From Oceanospirillaceae bacterium (lineage in GTDB: Bacteria > Pseudomonadota > Gammaproteobacteria > Pseudomonadales > Oceanobacteraceae): a DNA stretch of 38,578 bases. Below the pieces are notes generated by a model that saw only the letters and a list, made by a program, of their open reading frames with translations, was not told the origin of the DNA and ran no database searches. The position numbers and the translations under genes were made by a program. This document shows positions 6,627-15,658 of the stretch, piece after piece. Location of the stretch: contig JACKOM010000018.1 in NCBI GenBank assembly GCA_024234265.1, positions 1 through 38,578 of the forward strand, in the 5' to 3' direction. Numbering within the stretch: position 1 is the first letter of the stretch; each line of letters begins with the position of its first letter.

Positions 6627-8438
6627 TTATTGCAGGCCTTCCAGCCGCAGAGTTACAGTATCATGGTCTTCCCAGTATTCAGCAATGTTGAGCCCGGTAG
6701 GCCTGTGTATGAGCTTTATGCCGAATGTCCAAGTACTTTTATCCTCAAGAAAGTCATGCCATTCATTCCAAACTTCCTGATTCATACTAAATACAGTCGG
6801 TTTCCCTGTTATTGGATCACACCAGTGGAATATATCAGGCCTGTATAGTACTTCTCCGGTTTCGAGCAGTGTAACATAAGCGTCTATAGGATCTTCCCTG
6901 TTCACCTGAACACCGGTTTGATCGTAAACACTGGGCACTATCCTATCCCAGAACTTGGTATTGATTCTGTGGTCCCATTCAACACCACACTCATCGCATA
7001 TGCAGTTGCCGTTTTCATCAATGTACCGTTCTGGGTGCAGGTAGTCATCATTTTGCCCTGTACGGCACTGAATAAGCCCTGGATTAGTCCCACTATCGTT
7101 CAAACAACCCGTCACTGATGGCTCATCATCACAGTTGATGGTGGTGTCGGCTGGCGTTACCAGCACCTGCACCGGCACGGGCACCTGTATGCTGTTGCAT
7201 TTTTTCCTGTGGAAGATCTTAAACCAGAAATTACTGCATGCATCTGGTATGGGGTTAACCACCACCCATTGTGTAATGTAAACAGCCTCTGTAATTACGG
7301 TATCACATGGACCCGTTGTGTTGTTATCAGGTGATGGGTTTCCCTGCACATGATCAGCCCATGGCTGCCATGTAGTGTTTTTGACCGGTGGCTGCCCGTA
7401 AATGATGCCGTAAATGTCGGATGCAATACCATTGTGGATGCAGATGACATCAAAAAACTCTGCAGCAGCATCAAACAGCCTCCCCATGAAAACAGCATTG
7501 ATGTCTGTGCCCCCCAGCAGTTTTGCCGGTTGTGTGTTGGCCTCTGTCATCAAAAATGCTGATGTACCGGGGAAATCATCCACCAGCCCTGCCAGGTCAT
7601 TGTGGAAATTGTAAGCCTGAGCAGCAGCCAGTGCAGCATCATGCTCAATGGGCTCCTTAAACTCCGGCAACTCCCTGCCATCACGGTAATAATGCAGGGT
7701 TTTGGGGTCTGTTGGATAGGTCATTTGCAGTGATGCATTCCATCCCTTATGGTCTGGCCGTGATCTGCTGCCACCAGGTGCAGCCGGATGGCTCACTGGT
7801 ATGCCCATGGCCAACACCAGCGGCCTGATGGCATCCACCCTACGCTGATAGTCAACAAAATTATGATTGAGCTGGCTGTATGTTTCATTGCCCATCTCTA
7901 CATAAATGACATTGACACCATGCCCCACCAGGTATTCCACCGGATACAAGGCCACATCAGCGGGCACAAACATATTGGCCACCCATACCACCTGCATATT
8001 TGGGTATGTAGCAGCCATGTTCACCACATCATCCAGATATGACTGATCCGGTCCTTGTGGCTGCTCATTTGTTTTGCGGTGCCACTTATTCAGCGCACCG
8101 GACAAACTTTCCTCATCATCACTGCCATACATGCTGATGATGCTGTCCACCGCCTCATGGGTCAAGCCCCATCCATTTTTCACCCTGGGGTCAGCCATTT
8201 TTGCAATGGCTCCACCAGGCACTCTGAGCACCCACGGATGTTGACCAACGGCCTCATCCAGATACTGGGCAGACGTTTCGTTGATATTTTCAAAAAAGCC
8301 AGCGGCATTGACACCGTATGTCTGACCCTTTGCGCTCATGGTGGCCATGCATACAATAAAAACCACCAGGCCCACAGCCATCCAGATCACAATGCGGTGA
8401 CCCATTGGCATGTCATGCGTTTTTTTCCTGTTGCTCAT
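6627..8438 (-). CDS. Secreted or membrane-anchored glycoside hydrolase-like protein
   Basis: 603 aa. A positively charged start is followed by a hydrophobic helix (about residues 16-35) ending SAKGQ, a signal peptide or anchor of Bacteroidota type. Residues about 40-380 look like a (beta/alpha)8 glycosidase of the GH-A clan: WVLRVPGGAIAK resembles the RxPGG strand of GH51/44/79-type enzymes, VEMGNE (E185) fits the acid/base Glu, and FLMTEAN (E299) fits the nucleophile. The C-terminal 200 residues are a separate, Cys-rich region (NCDDEPS, CICDECG) that may bind cell surface or virion. The start at 8438 overlaps the upstream gene by 26 nt; a start at 8411 or 8405 is also possible. A polysaccharide depolymerase is the likely role; the substrate is unknown. 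Confidence 0.6.
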   Translation of the reverse strand: MSNRKKTHDMPMGHRIVIWMAVGLVVFIVCMATMSAKGQTYGVNAAGFFENINETSAQYLDEAVGQHPWVLRVPGGAIAKMADPRVKNGWGLTHEAVDSIISMYGSDDEESLSGALNKWHRKTNEQPQGPDQSYLDDVVNMAATYPNMQVVWVANMFVPADVALYPVEYLVGHGVNVIYVEMGNETYSQLNHNFVDYQRRVDAIRPLVLAMGIPVSHPAAPGGSRSRPDHKGWNASLQMTYPTDPKTLHYYRDGRELPEFKEPIEHDAALAAAQAYNFHNDLAGLVDDFPGTSAFLMTEANTQPAKLLGGTDINAVFMGRLFDAAAEFFDVICIHNGIASDIYGIIYGQPPVKNTTWQPWADHVQGNPSPDNNTTGPCDTVITEAVYITQWVVVNPIPDACSNFWFKIFHRKKCNSIQVPVPVQVLVTPADTTINCDDEPSVTGCLNDSGTNPGLIQCRTGQNDDYLHPERYIDENGNCICDECGVEWDHRINTKFWDRIVPSVYDQTGVQVNREDPIDAYVTLLETGEVLYRPDIFHWCDPITGKPTVFSMNQEVWNEWHDFLEDKSTWTFGIKLIHRPTGLNIAEYWEDHDTVTLRLEGLQ

Positions 8439-8919
8439 GCGTTTTTTTTAGTTTATAGTAGATTGATAAAAATTCCAGTTTGATCATGTGCGGGCTGATC
8501 TGCATACCATTGATCAGAGGTGTGCTGAAAACGGTGTCAAGTTCCTGATCCAGCATTTTCCGGTCAGCCTCTTTGACTACAGCAGGCAATGGCCACTGAA
8601 AACCAAATTTGTTGGCAATTACAGCCATCAGCTCATCCTCTAGTTTCTTGTATGCGGGCAGCATTTGTTTGATAGGTGCGATCACGTCACCCAGATATGC
8701 CTCAGATGCATCATGTAGCAGTGCGGCCAGTTTGTGCTCATCAGGCACCAGGCCACACACCCGGATGCTATGCTCAGCCACAGAATAAAATGACCGGCAC
8801 TGACCGGAAAACCGGCACAGCTGACTGAGCGCATGGGCAATGTCTTTGATATCAATGGCCTCTGGTCTGATGTCAGACAGATCCAACATCTTACCGCTGT
8901 ATGTAAAGACCTTGCTCAT
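8413..8919 (-). CDS. HD-domain phosphohydrolase, YfbR/5'-nucleotidase-like
   Basis: 168 aa. The HD signature is clear: SVAEHSIRVCGL (first His), AALLHDASEAYLGD (His-Asp pair) and a later DRKMLDQELD. This is the pattern of YfbR-like dNMP 5'-nucleotidases and related phage enzymes that adjust nucleotide pools. ATG 8919 was chosen because it forms an ATGA overlap with the upstream stop; ATG 8934 is also in frame. It is co-transcribed with the metallophosphoesterase, suggesting a nucleotide or nucleic-acid role. Confidence 0.8.
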   Translation of the reverse strand: MSKVFTYSGKMLDLSDIRPEAIDIKDIAHALSQLCRFSGQCRSFYSVAEHSIRVCGLVPDEHKLAALLHDASEAYLGDVIAPIKQMLPAYKKLEDELMAVIANKFGFQWPLPAVVKEADRKMLDQELDTVFSTPLINGMQISPHMIKLEFLSIYYKLKKTHEQQEKNA

Positions 8920-10205
8920 GATCTGTGATGCCATTTTTGGTAAAACTCCCGGTTATAGTAGTTCAGAAATTCAGATTTGACACGGCTGATGGCTCCATTC
9001 TCATGTGTTTGAAACTCAATGATCCAGCCACCCAAAACAGCCTTTAGCCTTTTTTTCCGCATGAATGGTGTTTGATCTTGTGTGCATGCTGTTTGGAAAC
9101 AATGCACACCCCTGGCCACGGTGTAGTCAGCTTTATGGTAATGACCAGCCAGCAGCATGTCAGGTTTTTCACCCTCACTGTATGCCTCCACAATTTTCTG
9201 CACCGTGTAGCTGATGGCATAGGCAGACCCGCCACCGGGGTGCATGACGTGGATGCTGGTTTTGCCTTTGCCATCCCTTGCCGGTATGACTGCAAACTGC
9301 TCCATGTAGCCAATGAAAACCAGATCTGTGCGGCCACGCCTCTCTGCCAGCTGCATCAGGTATTGCCCCACATTGATGCCCTCACGCTGTGTCCACCAGC
9401 CCTCATGGTCATCACCTGCAATGAAATATGTGGTGATACCTGGCCTCTGCGGGTAGTGGTCCAGCATATAGTTGAGCTGTGCATCAATGCCGTGCACCTC
9501 CAGATCATGTTTGTTGAAACGGGCATCACCATCCACCCAGTTGCCGGTATTGAAAACCACCCGGATGCCCTCAGCCTGGTAACGGTCATAAATGTCATTA
9601 AGGATATCCAGCCTGCTGTATTTGCTGGCCAGGTGGTTATCGCCTATTGCGCCAAACCGGTACCATCCTGCAGCATCCTGCGGCAGTTTAGGATATCTTC
9701 TGCCATCCATGACCATGACATTCATGGGCCTGATGTCTTTGGTATGGATAATAAACCCACGCTCATTGATGTAGATGTTGCCGCCACCAGCTGCAATGTC
9801 ATTGACCGCATCCCTCACAATGGAAACCGGGGCATCAAACCGATCACTCAGCTGGTCCACACTGATGACCTGTTTATCCAGGTTTTTGCGCAACACATCT
9901 GCAATCATTTTCTGCAGATCCTTGTGCCTATCAGTAGTATTGCCCCCATTTTTTTTGCCAATTCTGGCATCAGCAGCCATGCGGCCTGGGGTAGTGTTAT
10001 ATGGTTTCAGCCCTGTGCGGTATTGTGATATGCGTTTTTTGAGGCCATATAGGGTGTAATATCCTACCCGGTTACCTGTCAGCTCATATTTGACCCTGTA
10101 TTTTTTCAGCAGCAGCTCCAGGTCATGGAGCCTGACCGGGTTTTTGGTCATATCCGGCAATAAATCAATAACCTCCTGTAGTGTAATGGCTGGTTTTGCC
10201 CCCAT
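8916..10205 (-). CDS. Calcineurin-like metallophosphoesterase with N-terminal helical domain
   Basis: 429 aa. The first about 170 residues are helical and may bind DNA (ITLQEVIDLLPDM, and a second HTH-like part VISVDQLSDRFDAPVSIV). The rest is a metallophosphoesterase: GDNH (motif I), TGNWVDG (motif II position), AGDDHEGWW (motif III position), a later VMHPGG and GHYHK (last His pair). Motif II normally has GDxxDG and motif III GNH, so the metal-bridging Asp appears as Asn and the usual Asn as Asp. ATG 10205 was preferred over upstream TTG 10244 because the promoter -7 box ends at 10224. A phage nuclease of the SbcD/Mre11 type is plausible. Confidence 0.75.
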   Translation of the reverse strand: MGAKPAITLQEVIDLLPDMTKNPVRLHDLELLLKKYRVKYELTGNRVGYYTLYGLKKRISQYRTGLKPYNTTPGRMAADARIGKKNGGNTTDRHKDLQKMIADVLRKNLDKQVISVDQLSDRFDAPVSIVRDAVNDIAAGGGNIYINERGFIIHTKDIRPMNVMVMDGRRYPKLPQDAAGWYRFGAIGDNHLASKYSRLDILNDIYDRYQAEGIRVVFNTGNWVDGDARFNKHDLEVHGIDAQLNYMLDHYPQRPGITTYFIAGDDHEGWWTQREGINVGQYLMQLAERRGRTDLVFIGYMEQFAVIPARDGKGKTSIHVMHPGGGSAYAISYTVQKIVEAYSEGEKPDMLLAGHYHKADYTVARGVHCFQTACTQDQTPFMRKKRLKAVLGGWIIEFQTHENGAISRVKSEFLNYYNREFYQKWHHRS

Positions 10206-10223
10206 GTGGTGCGGTTTGTTTCT

Positions 10224-10259
10224 CAAAAAAACAACTGTTAGCAACTGGCTGAAAGGACA
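10224..10259 (-). promoter_or_regulatory. Phage promoter of the phosphoesterase operon
   Basis: TGTCCTTT (10259-10252), 20 nt, TTTTTTTG (10231-10224). The start codon at 10205 lies 18 nt beyond. A short hairpin (CCTGA/TCAGG, 10261-10273) overlapping the lysin stop codon lies just upstream and may act as a weak terminator. Confidence 0.65.
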
Positions 10260-10268
10260 GCCTGACTG

Positions 10269-10754
10269 TCAGGGCTTGTAAATGTTGGCCTCCGGCACTC
10301 CAATGCTCCTGAGCCATGATGGTACATCAAATGATGGGCATGCTTTTGCAGCAAACTGGTTATGACCGGCCACCAAAATATGCGGGTGCCTCAGAACAAT
10401 ATATTTGACCAGCACCTCCATGGTAGCAAGCTGCTCAGGTGTGCGGGTGTCTTTGGCTTTTTTGACATCATTGGCATCCACGCCACCGGCATATACCACA
10501 TGTCTGCTCACGCTATTCTGGCCAGCCACACCGTTGGTGATCTCCCAGCTATCCACCTGGTCATTGGTGTCATACGGTGTCAGGTTTTCCAGTGAGCCAT
10601 CCAGATGGATGATGTCAGAATAACCCAAACGGCTCCAGCCCCTGCCAGTAGGTGGGGGGCTAAGGTGCCATTTTTCCAGATCCTGCCGGGTAACCTCTCG
10701 GCCTGCAGGTGTAGCGGTGCAATGTAGCACCAGATATTTCAGCGGCTTGCTCAT
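10269..10754 (-). CDS. Endolysin: N-acetylmuramoyl-L-alanine amidase (Amidase_2/PGRP fold)
   Basis: 161 aa, single catalytic domain, similar in length to T7 lysozyme. Zinc ligands of the family can be placed: H11 in LVLHCTATPAG, H131 in AGHNQF and C139 in KACP, with SRHVVYAGG in the substrate-binding region. It cleaves the bond between MurNAc and L-Ala in peptidoglycan at the end of infection. No signal peptide is visible, so export depends on the holins just upstream. The ATG forms an ATGA overlap with the holin stop. Confidence 0.92.
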   Translation of the reverse strand: MSKPLKYLVLHCTATPAGREVTRQDLEKWHLSPPPTGRGWSRLGYSDIIHLDGSLENLTPYDTNDQVDSWEITNGVAGQNSVSRHVVYAGGVDANDVKKAKDTRTPEQLATMEVLVKYIVLRHPHILVAGHNQFAAKACPSFDVPSWLRSIGVPEANIYKP

Positions 10755-10990
10755 TGCTGGCTCAGTTTATTGTCAGTAGTGGTCAGCTGTGCGGTGCCCG
10801 CCAGCGCAATGCCAATGGCCATGGCATAATTGCATACCACAATGACCACCGGGGCCAGGTCTAATGCAAACTGATCATTACCAGTTTTTACGGCCATTGC
10901 GCCCAGGAAAATGGCAGCACCGGTGGCCCTGAGCTTTTTGAAAAATGCAGGTGTGTCAGACAAAAAACGCTGTGCGATCAATTTGAGCAT
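10751..10990 (-). CDS. Putative holin
   Basis: 79 aa with a basic amphipathic N-terminus (MLKLIAQRFLSD), then two hydrophobic segments (ATGAAIFLGAMAV and APVVIVVCNYAMAIGIALAG) and a polar C-terminus. Size, topology and position between an XhlA-like gene and the endolysin indicate a holin that permeabilises the inner membrane. ATG 10990 was chosen because the longer frame would overlap the upstream gene. Confidence 0.75.
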   Translation of the reverse strand: MLKLIAQRFLSDTPAFFKKLRATGAAIFLGAMAVKTGNDQFALDLAPVVIVVCNYAMAIGIALAGTAQLTTTDNKLSQQ

Positions 10991-10994
10991 GGTG

Positions 10995-11204
10995 TCAGTT
11001 TTTGGATATGAAAGAAATGATGCCAGACACAATGGCACTGACCAACATGGCTGCACCACTGGTGAATGACTTAAAAAAATTCATTTGCGTTTTGAGCTCA
11101 CTAATTTCCTGAGCATGCTGGATGCGGTGATCAGTCAGGGTTTTATTGAGCTGATCAAACCGATCATCAAAATGGTTTTTCAGTTGTTCCATTTCCATCA
11201 GCAT
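10995..11204 (-). CDS. XhlA-like coiled-coil/TM protein of the lysis cassette
   Basis: 69 aa. A long N-terminal coiled coil (NHFDDRFDQLNKTLTDHRIQ...) is followed by one C-terminal TM helix (SGAAMLVSAIVSGIISFI) and a short basic end, the layout of XhlA/hemolysin-type accessory holin proteins. The ATG at 11204 overlaps the upstream stop as TGATG; a GTG at 11207 is in frame too. It probably works with the following holin. Confidence 0.7.
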   Translation of the reverse strand: MLMEMEQLKNHFDDRFDQLNKTLTDHRIQHAQEISELKTQMNFFKSFTSGAAMLVSAIVSGIISFISKN

Positions 11205-12208
11205 CACATTAAAAAGACACTCCTGTCCTGGTCATTAATATTGTCACCATCATCATCATCTGTGTCAGTGCTCTCAAATGCATCACTGTCGGCATACAGT
11301 GCATAGGTGTCTGCATTGTCTTTCAGATATTGTCTGAGCTCATTTTCAAACAGGATGGCATTTTGCTGCCACTCCCTGCGCAGGCTGATCAACTTATCAT
11401 TGCCAGCCGGTTTGTTGATGTCAGTGGCATCCTGCCCCACCGCTGTTGATTTTTCAATGATGCCGTAACGGTTGAAAATCACTGACAACCTGGGCAGCCC
11501 ATCATGCAGCGCATTGAACACACAAACAGGTAGTATTTTCTCCAGCAGGATGGCATTGTCATCACTGACATCATTGGCCTGGTTTTCACTGACCAGGTCA
11601 TCATACAGCTCCTGTCCAACTATCGGCCGGACATGGAACTGCATGGCCGTTTTTATGTATGGTTTTAGGTTGCAGTATATCTCATAGCTGTTGCCAATGT
11701 CCACCCAGCTCTGGATGTCTTTGCCATTAAGCACAAACAATGCTCTGTGCCGGTCATGCTCATCACTGGCCTCCCAGTCAGAAAACACACCTGATGTGCT
11801 CCACAAGTAGATCAGCAGATCCTGCAGGGCTTTATAGCCATTTTTGGCACACTCGTGCTTGTATGCCTCCACACGCCACTGGCTGGCTGGTGCCATTTTA
11901 TCTGTGACTGTGACCTGAAAACCTGCCGGTGTGGTGTGGATGTTGCCAATGTCCACCCATTGCAATGTGCTCAGCCAAACCACTGCTTTCTGGATCTTGC
12001 CAATGATGGCTGATGCACTGCCGGTAACTGATCCACCACCGGCATCATCATATTGTGTCTGAATATTGGCCAGCTCTGTGTCACCCAGAATGTCTGCAAT
12101 AAACTCCTGCTCTACATTGTCAATAAATGGCTGGATGATGTCCAGTTTTAGTGCATTGCTCACCGGGTTGATGGCCCGGAACTCATCCATGCTGCTGATC
12201 AGTGTCAT
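11204..12208 (-). CDS. Head-tail connector/head completion candidate
   Basis: 334 aa, directly downstream of the portal gene with an ATGA overlap. It appears to have two similar helical halves: IQPFIDNVEQEFIADILGDTE and LKPYIKTAMQFHVRPIVGQE each introduce a segment of the connector type, which recalls the Bacteroidota phage family DUF6712. The C-terminus is strongly acidic (Asp-rich). Position after the portal supports a head completion or adaptor function. The family name is from memory of the pattern and was not tested. Confidence 0.55.
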   Translation of the reverse strand: MTLISSMDEFRAINPVSNALKLDIIQPFIDNVEQEFIADILGDTELANIQTQYDDAGGGSVTGSASAIIGKIQKAVVWLSTLQWVDIGNIHTTPAGFQVTVTDKMAPASQWRVEAYKHECAKNGYKALQDLLIYLWSTSGVFSDWEASDEHDRHRALFVLNGKDIQSWVDIGNSYEIYCNLKPYIKTAMQFHVRPIVGQELYDDLVSENQANDVSDDNAILLEKILPVCVFNALHDGLPRLSVIFNRYGIIEKSTAVGQDATDINKPAGNDKLISLRREWQQNAILFENELRQYLKDNADTYALYADSDAFESTDTDDDDGDNINDQDRSVFLM

Positions 12209-13524
12209 GTCAGTTTATCTGTGGTTTTGTCAGGGTTTTTGTCAATGGTTTGGCTGGTATCAATTTCACGGTGCGCCAGGTGCTCACCATACCAGCCATT
12301 AAATTCCGCCACCACATCCCACCATGGGGATGTAGTCAGTGTGCGGTGCAGGTTGCTCACCTGCTGGTTGACCCACATGGCCTCACGCTTATTGCTGCCG
12401 CTGCCACTCTCAGATCCACCGGGGCTGTTTTGCCCCACCAAGGTGCCATCCAGACCAATGCCAAAAAGCACCTCACTGTTGGCTGCCCGCTGAAACTCAG
12501 TGATATATTTGAGATCCTGCAGTTTATTGTCCAGGGCTGTAAGTTTGATGTCTGGCACCTGAGTTTTCTGGTCCAGTCCATCCACCCGGAAATAACTGAT
12601 AAATGCCTTGCCTGCATTTTCTGTGTCGCTCAAAAAATCATCCATAATCTGTAGGTGACCTTTGATCCTTTCTTCCTGCTCAGTTTTGGTCAGGGTTGCC
12701 CAGTCTGAAAATTTACGCTCCCAGTAGCCTGCTTCAATTTCCACATGCCATTTGATCAACATCTGGTTTTCCATCAGTGATTTGACCGCTACCGGTATGC
12801 TGTTACTGATGCTCAGCCAGCCATCCAGCAGGCCATGCCACTCCGGTTTGTTATAGTAAACCTGGCCACGGGTTTTGAAAGGCACACGGATGATAAATGA
12901 CTTGCCTTTCAGTGCTGCATGCCCACGTTCTTTGAGCTGTTTGACCGGTTGAAACTCATTGAGCACCTCAATGCGCAATGGTTTTTTTTGCGGGTTTGGG
13001 AAATTGTAACTGAAATAAAAATCTGTTACATGGTCTTTGTTTTCCGGCATCCTGCCCCACCTGCTGTGCACCGGATCACGCCTGTTAACTGATGCAATCT
13101 TTTTGCCGTCTTTGCTCATAATCACCTCCACAAAATAATTTTTGTGCAGGTAGTAATCATCCACCAAACCATTGTAAAACAGTGGCATCCGGCTGTTGGC
13201 AAAAAATGTGGTGATCTCTTTATTGTCCACCGGCTGCATGGTGCCATCAGTATTTTTTTTCACCGGCACTAATCCGTGCGCAATGTGCGCCTCCTTTCGG
13301 AATAACAATGATCGGCTAAGCACCGGGTTTTTGTCCACTTTGGTGACAACATCTGCAGGGTATTGGTCATTGTCACCCCATAACTCCCAGTCTTTTGACC
13401 CTCTGTTAGTGTCATCAGGTTGGGTAGTCATTTTGGGCATGACATTGCCCATGCCATTAAGCTGGAAAACGGCCACAGATTTGCCGCTGGTAACAAAAAT
13501 TCCACCGTCAATCATGCTTACCAT
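12205..13524 (-). CDS. Portal protein
   Basis: 439 aa. The portal forms the dodecameric ring through which DNA enters the head. Typical elements are WGDNDQYPADVV near the N-terminus, a mostly alpha/beta body with the long helical stem region (WVNQQVSNLHRTLTTS near the end) and a Gly/Ser loop (GGSESGSGSNK). It lies after terminase, separated only by a small conserved gene, the normal order in Bacteroidota phages. ATG 13524 overlaps the upstream stop by 7 nt; ATG 13515 is an alternative start. Confidence 0.8.
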   Translation of the reverse strand: MVSMIDGGIFVTSGKSVAVFQLNGMGNVMPKMTTQPDDTNRGSKDWELWGDNDQYPADVVTKVDKNPVLSRSLLFRKEAHIAHGLVPVKKNTDGTMQPVDNKEITTFFANSRMPLFYNGLVDDYYLHKNYFVEVIMSKDGKKIASVNRRDPVHSRWGRMPENKDHVTDFYFSYNFPNPQKKPLRIEVLNEFQPVKQLKERGHAALKGKSFIIRVPFKTRGQVYYNKPEWHGLLDGWLSISNSIPVAVKSLMENQMLIKWHVEIEAGYWERKFSDWATLTKTEQEERIKGHLQIMDDFLSDTENAGKAFISYFRVDGLDQKTQVPDIKLTALDNKLQDLKYITEFQRAANSEVLFGIGLDGTLVGQNSPGGSESGSGSNKREAMWVNQQVSNLHRTLTTSPWWDVVAEFNGWYGEHLAHREIDTSQTIDKNPDKTTDKLT

Positions 13525-13829
13525 ATCACCTCACTCCCGTTTAACATAGTGATCAAATGCAGATGTATTTTCATGGTGTTGCCTGTCTGAATGTTGCGCA
13601 AATTGCGGGTGGCATTTTCACTGTGCCTGGGGTTTTTTTTCCTGCCTCCAGATGCGATGTGGTGGCCGGGTGTGGTGTTGACAGCAGGGTCATCAGATGA
13701 CAGTATTTTCTGCACGGAAGGGTAATCAGTCAGCTGCCCGCCCCGTTTTCTGTGGCGGTCACACTTGACCACCTGCAAACTGCAGATGACACCACTGTCA
13801 ATGATCTTAATTGCCTCCCGCCTGTCCAC
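13518..13829 (-). CDS. Small conserved-type phage protein between terminase and portal, GTG start
   Basis: 103 aa, function unknown. The pattern CDRHRKRGGQL followed by a His/Arg/Asn-rich segment (KKNPRHSENATRNLRN) and KIHLHLITMLNGSEVIW is one I associate with small genes in this position in Bacteroidota phages. The GTG at 13829 was chosen as start because it lies 4 nt after a -7 box (CACATTTG), exactly as at other promoters here. The open frame upstream to a TTG at 13898 would pass through the promoter. Confidence 0.65.
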   Translation of the reverse strand: MDRREAIKIIDSGVICSLQVVKCDRHRKRGGQLTDYPSVQKILSSDDPAVNTTPGHHIASGGRKKNPRHSENATRNLRNIQTGNTMKIHLHLITMLNGSEVIW

Positions 13830-13833
13830 TTTA

Positions 13834-13869
13834 CAAATGTGCGGTGGGGTGTGTACGAAATAAAGGACA
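13834..13869 (-). promoter_or_regulatory. Phage promoter of the portal-lysis operon
   Basis: TGTCCTTT (13869-13862), 20 nt, CACATTTG (13841-13834), then 4 nt to a GTG start. Predicts a leaderless transcript. Confidence 0.75.
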
Positions 13870-13930
13870 GCATTTTTGTTGCTGGTTTTTATCTGCAAAC
13901 ACCTGATGGCCTTGCTTTTATCGGCTGAGA

Positions 13931-13953
13931 AAAAAAAGCAGCATTTGATGGCT
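13931..13953 (-). terminator. Intrinsic terminator after the terminase gene
   Basis: On the minus strand an imperfect hairpin (AGC-CAT/ATG-CT-GCT) is followed by a run of eight T, about 80 nt after the stop of the large terminase gene. A smaller hairpin TCGGT/ACCGA lies about 40 nt upstream of it. Confidence 0.6.
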
Positions 13954-14032
13954 CACAAAGTTGCGCCCCGCCCCTGTCGGTTTCACCGAAATTGGCAGGC
14001 AGTTGCACGGATATCTGTCAGGGTTGATGTGA

Positions 14033-15658
14033 TTAGCCCAGCACCATCATGTCAGGTGTGCTGGTAGTGTTGGATGCGCCACTGATCTCAGCCTCAATGA
14101 TGATGTCAAACACATCACTCAGGTGGGTGGCATCCTCTTGTGGGTAGTGGTCTTTGGTTTCGTTTCGCTTGTCTTTATGCTCACCTCTTGCACCCATGAC
14201 CAGCGGGCTGAGCAGTATGCTGGTGACCAGGTTTTTGCAGCGGTTACCATTGATAAGCACACGGGGCAGTGTTGGATCCTCGGCCAGCAGCACACGGTTT
14301 GCATCACGGAATTTCACCTCATGGTGTGGTGCCCTGCCTTTGGTCATGCGTCTGACCGCCCACCCATACCCCTGCAGCACCTGTGTGGCCTGCTGTGCTG
14401 ATGTCAGTGTGCTGTTGTCTTTAGCATTGTTGCCAGTACGGTCATACCAAAACAACACCTGTTTGTTTTTATGGTGGCGGTAATACTCAGCGAAATGCGC
14501 AAACACATGGTCCAGTATCTGTGGGGGCTTGACCCAAAACACATTGATGATCCTGATGGTATCACGATGCCGCTGCCATACCACAATACAGTTGAATGAC
14601 CCACCAAAGTCTGCCGCTATCCTGAGCGGTGCATCATGCACCACGTCACTATCCCACAGGCTGGTGCGCTCATGCTGATCACGGTGGCTGAGCTCCAGGC
14701 TGCTCAGGTAGCTGTGATTGTCCGTATCAAAATAGCAATGCCTGAGCTCACTGAATGCCGGGTAAAATGATGCCTCAGCTGCCCGCATGGTTTCGTTCAA
14801 AACCTCCACCCGGAATTTGATGGGGCTGCTCAATTTTTTCTGTTTGGCAAACCATTTGGCACCCAGATTTTTGATGTTGTCAAACCCGTCTGCCTCATTG
14901 TAGAAAACACCATCCCTGGAACGGTGCCAAGTCAGCTGTTTTTTGAGCTGGATGATCTCATGCCACAGCTGCTGTTTTGCCAGCCGGTCTGGTTCAATCA
15001 CAAACTTTGTTTTGAGATCCACCATGCGCTGTGTGATCAGGTCAAAATGGAAACCCTCATCCTGATAATAGCTGCCCATTTGCTCCAGCCATTTGCCCCG
15101 ATCTCCAATAGGTTTGGATGATGTGTATTTTTCAAAATGCAGCAGCGGGTGCCGTTTGAAATATTCATAATCACCCCTGATGGCTGGCCTGACCTGCTCA
15201 TCCAGTTTGGTTTTGTCCAGTAGTGCGGCCTCATCTGCATACAGGCCATGTCCATTGCCACCCCGGAACGGTGCGCCCGCATCCTGGCTGGCCAGATAAA
15301 ACCCGCTGCCGTTATACCATGCAATGAAATTGTCATAACTGACCGGTGCATGCAGTGGTTTGGGCCAGCGCCATTTTGCAGGTGGTTTTTTCCTGACCAT
15401 GAAATGGATGCCCTCCCGGTAACCCAGCCGCTCCCATGTGCCCACTACCTCAGCCAGTGTGATGGTAAGCATACTGGAATAGGTGACACCCAGCATGATG
15501 GGTGTGCACCTCGGAAATAAATGCACTGTGCGCTGGCTGTGGAAACCAATTAGTGTGCTTTTGCCTGTTCCTCTACCCCACAGATCAACCTCAATTGGTG
15601 CTGGTGTCAGAATACTGCGCACCTGCGCCCGGTTCAATGTCAGCTCATTATTACTCAT
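14033..15658 (-). CDS. terL: Terminase large subunit
   Basis: 541 aa, the DNA-packaging motor ATPase and nuclease. Walker A is GRGTGKST (28-35) close to the N-terminus and the Walker B region is GLYADEAALLD (ADEA at about 141-144). The C-terminal RNase H-like nuclease starts near IAADFGGSFNCIVVW (first Asp), continues with FWYDRTGNN and ends with an acidic segment LSDVFDIIIEAE. Length is normal. It overlaps the small terminase gene by 8 nt and is followed by a terminator, making it the last gene of its operon. The gene order TerS, TerL, portal supports the call. Confidence 0.92.
   Translation of the reverse strand: MSNNELTLNRAQVRSILTPAPIEVDLWGRGTGKSTLIGFHSQRTVHLFPRCTPIMLGVTYSSMLTITLAEVVGTWERLGYREGIHFMVRKKPPAKWRWPKPLHAPVSYDNFIAWYNGSGFYLASQDAGAPFRGGNGHGLYADEAALLDKTKLDEQVRPAIRGDYEYFKRHPLLHFEKYTSSKPIGDRGKWLEQMGSYYQDEGFHFDLITQRMVDLKTKFVIEPDRLAKQQLWHEIIQLKKQLTWHRSRDGVFYNEADGFDNIKNLGAKWFAKQKKLSSPIKFRVEVLNETMRAAEASFYPAFSELRHCYFDTDNHSYLSSLELSHRDQHERTSLWDSDVVHDAPLRIAADFGGSFNCIVVWQRHRDTIRIINVFWVKPPQILDHVFAHFAEYYRHHKNKQVLFWYDRTGNNAKDNSTLTSAQQATQVLQGYGWAVRRMTKGRAPHHEVKFRDANRVLLAEDPTLPRVLINGNRCKNLVTSILLSPLVMGARGEHKDKRNETKDHYPQEDATHLSDVFDIIIEAEISGASNTTSTPDMMVLG

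Noticed and set aside
10261..10273. Hairpin over the endolysin stop as a full terminator
   Set aside because: Only five base pairs and no T-run; at most a weak or factor-dependent stop.
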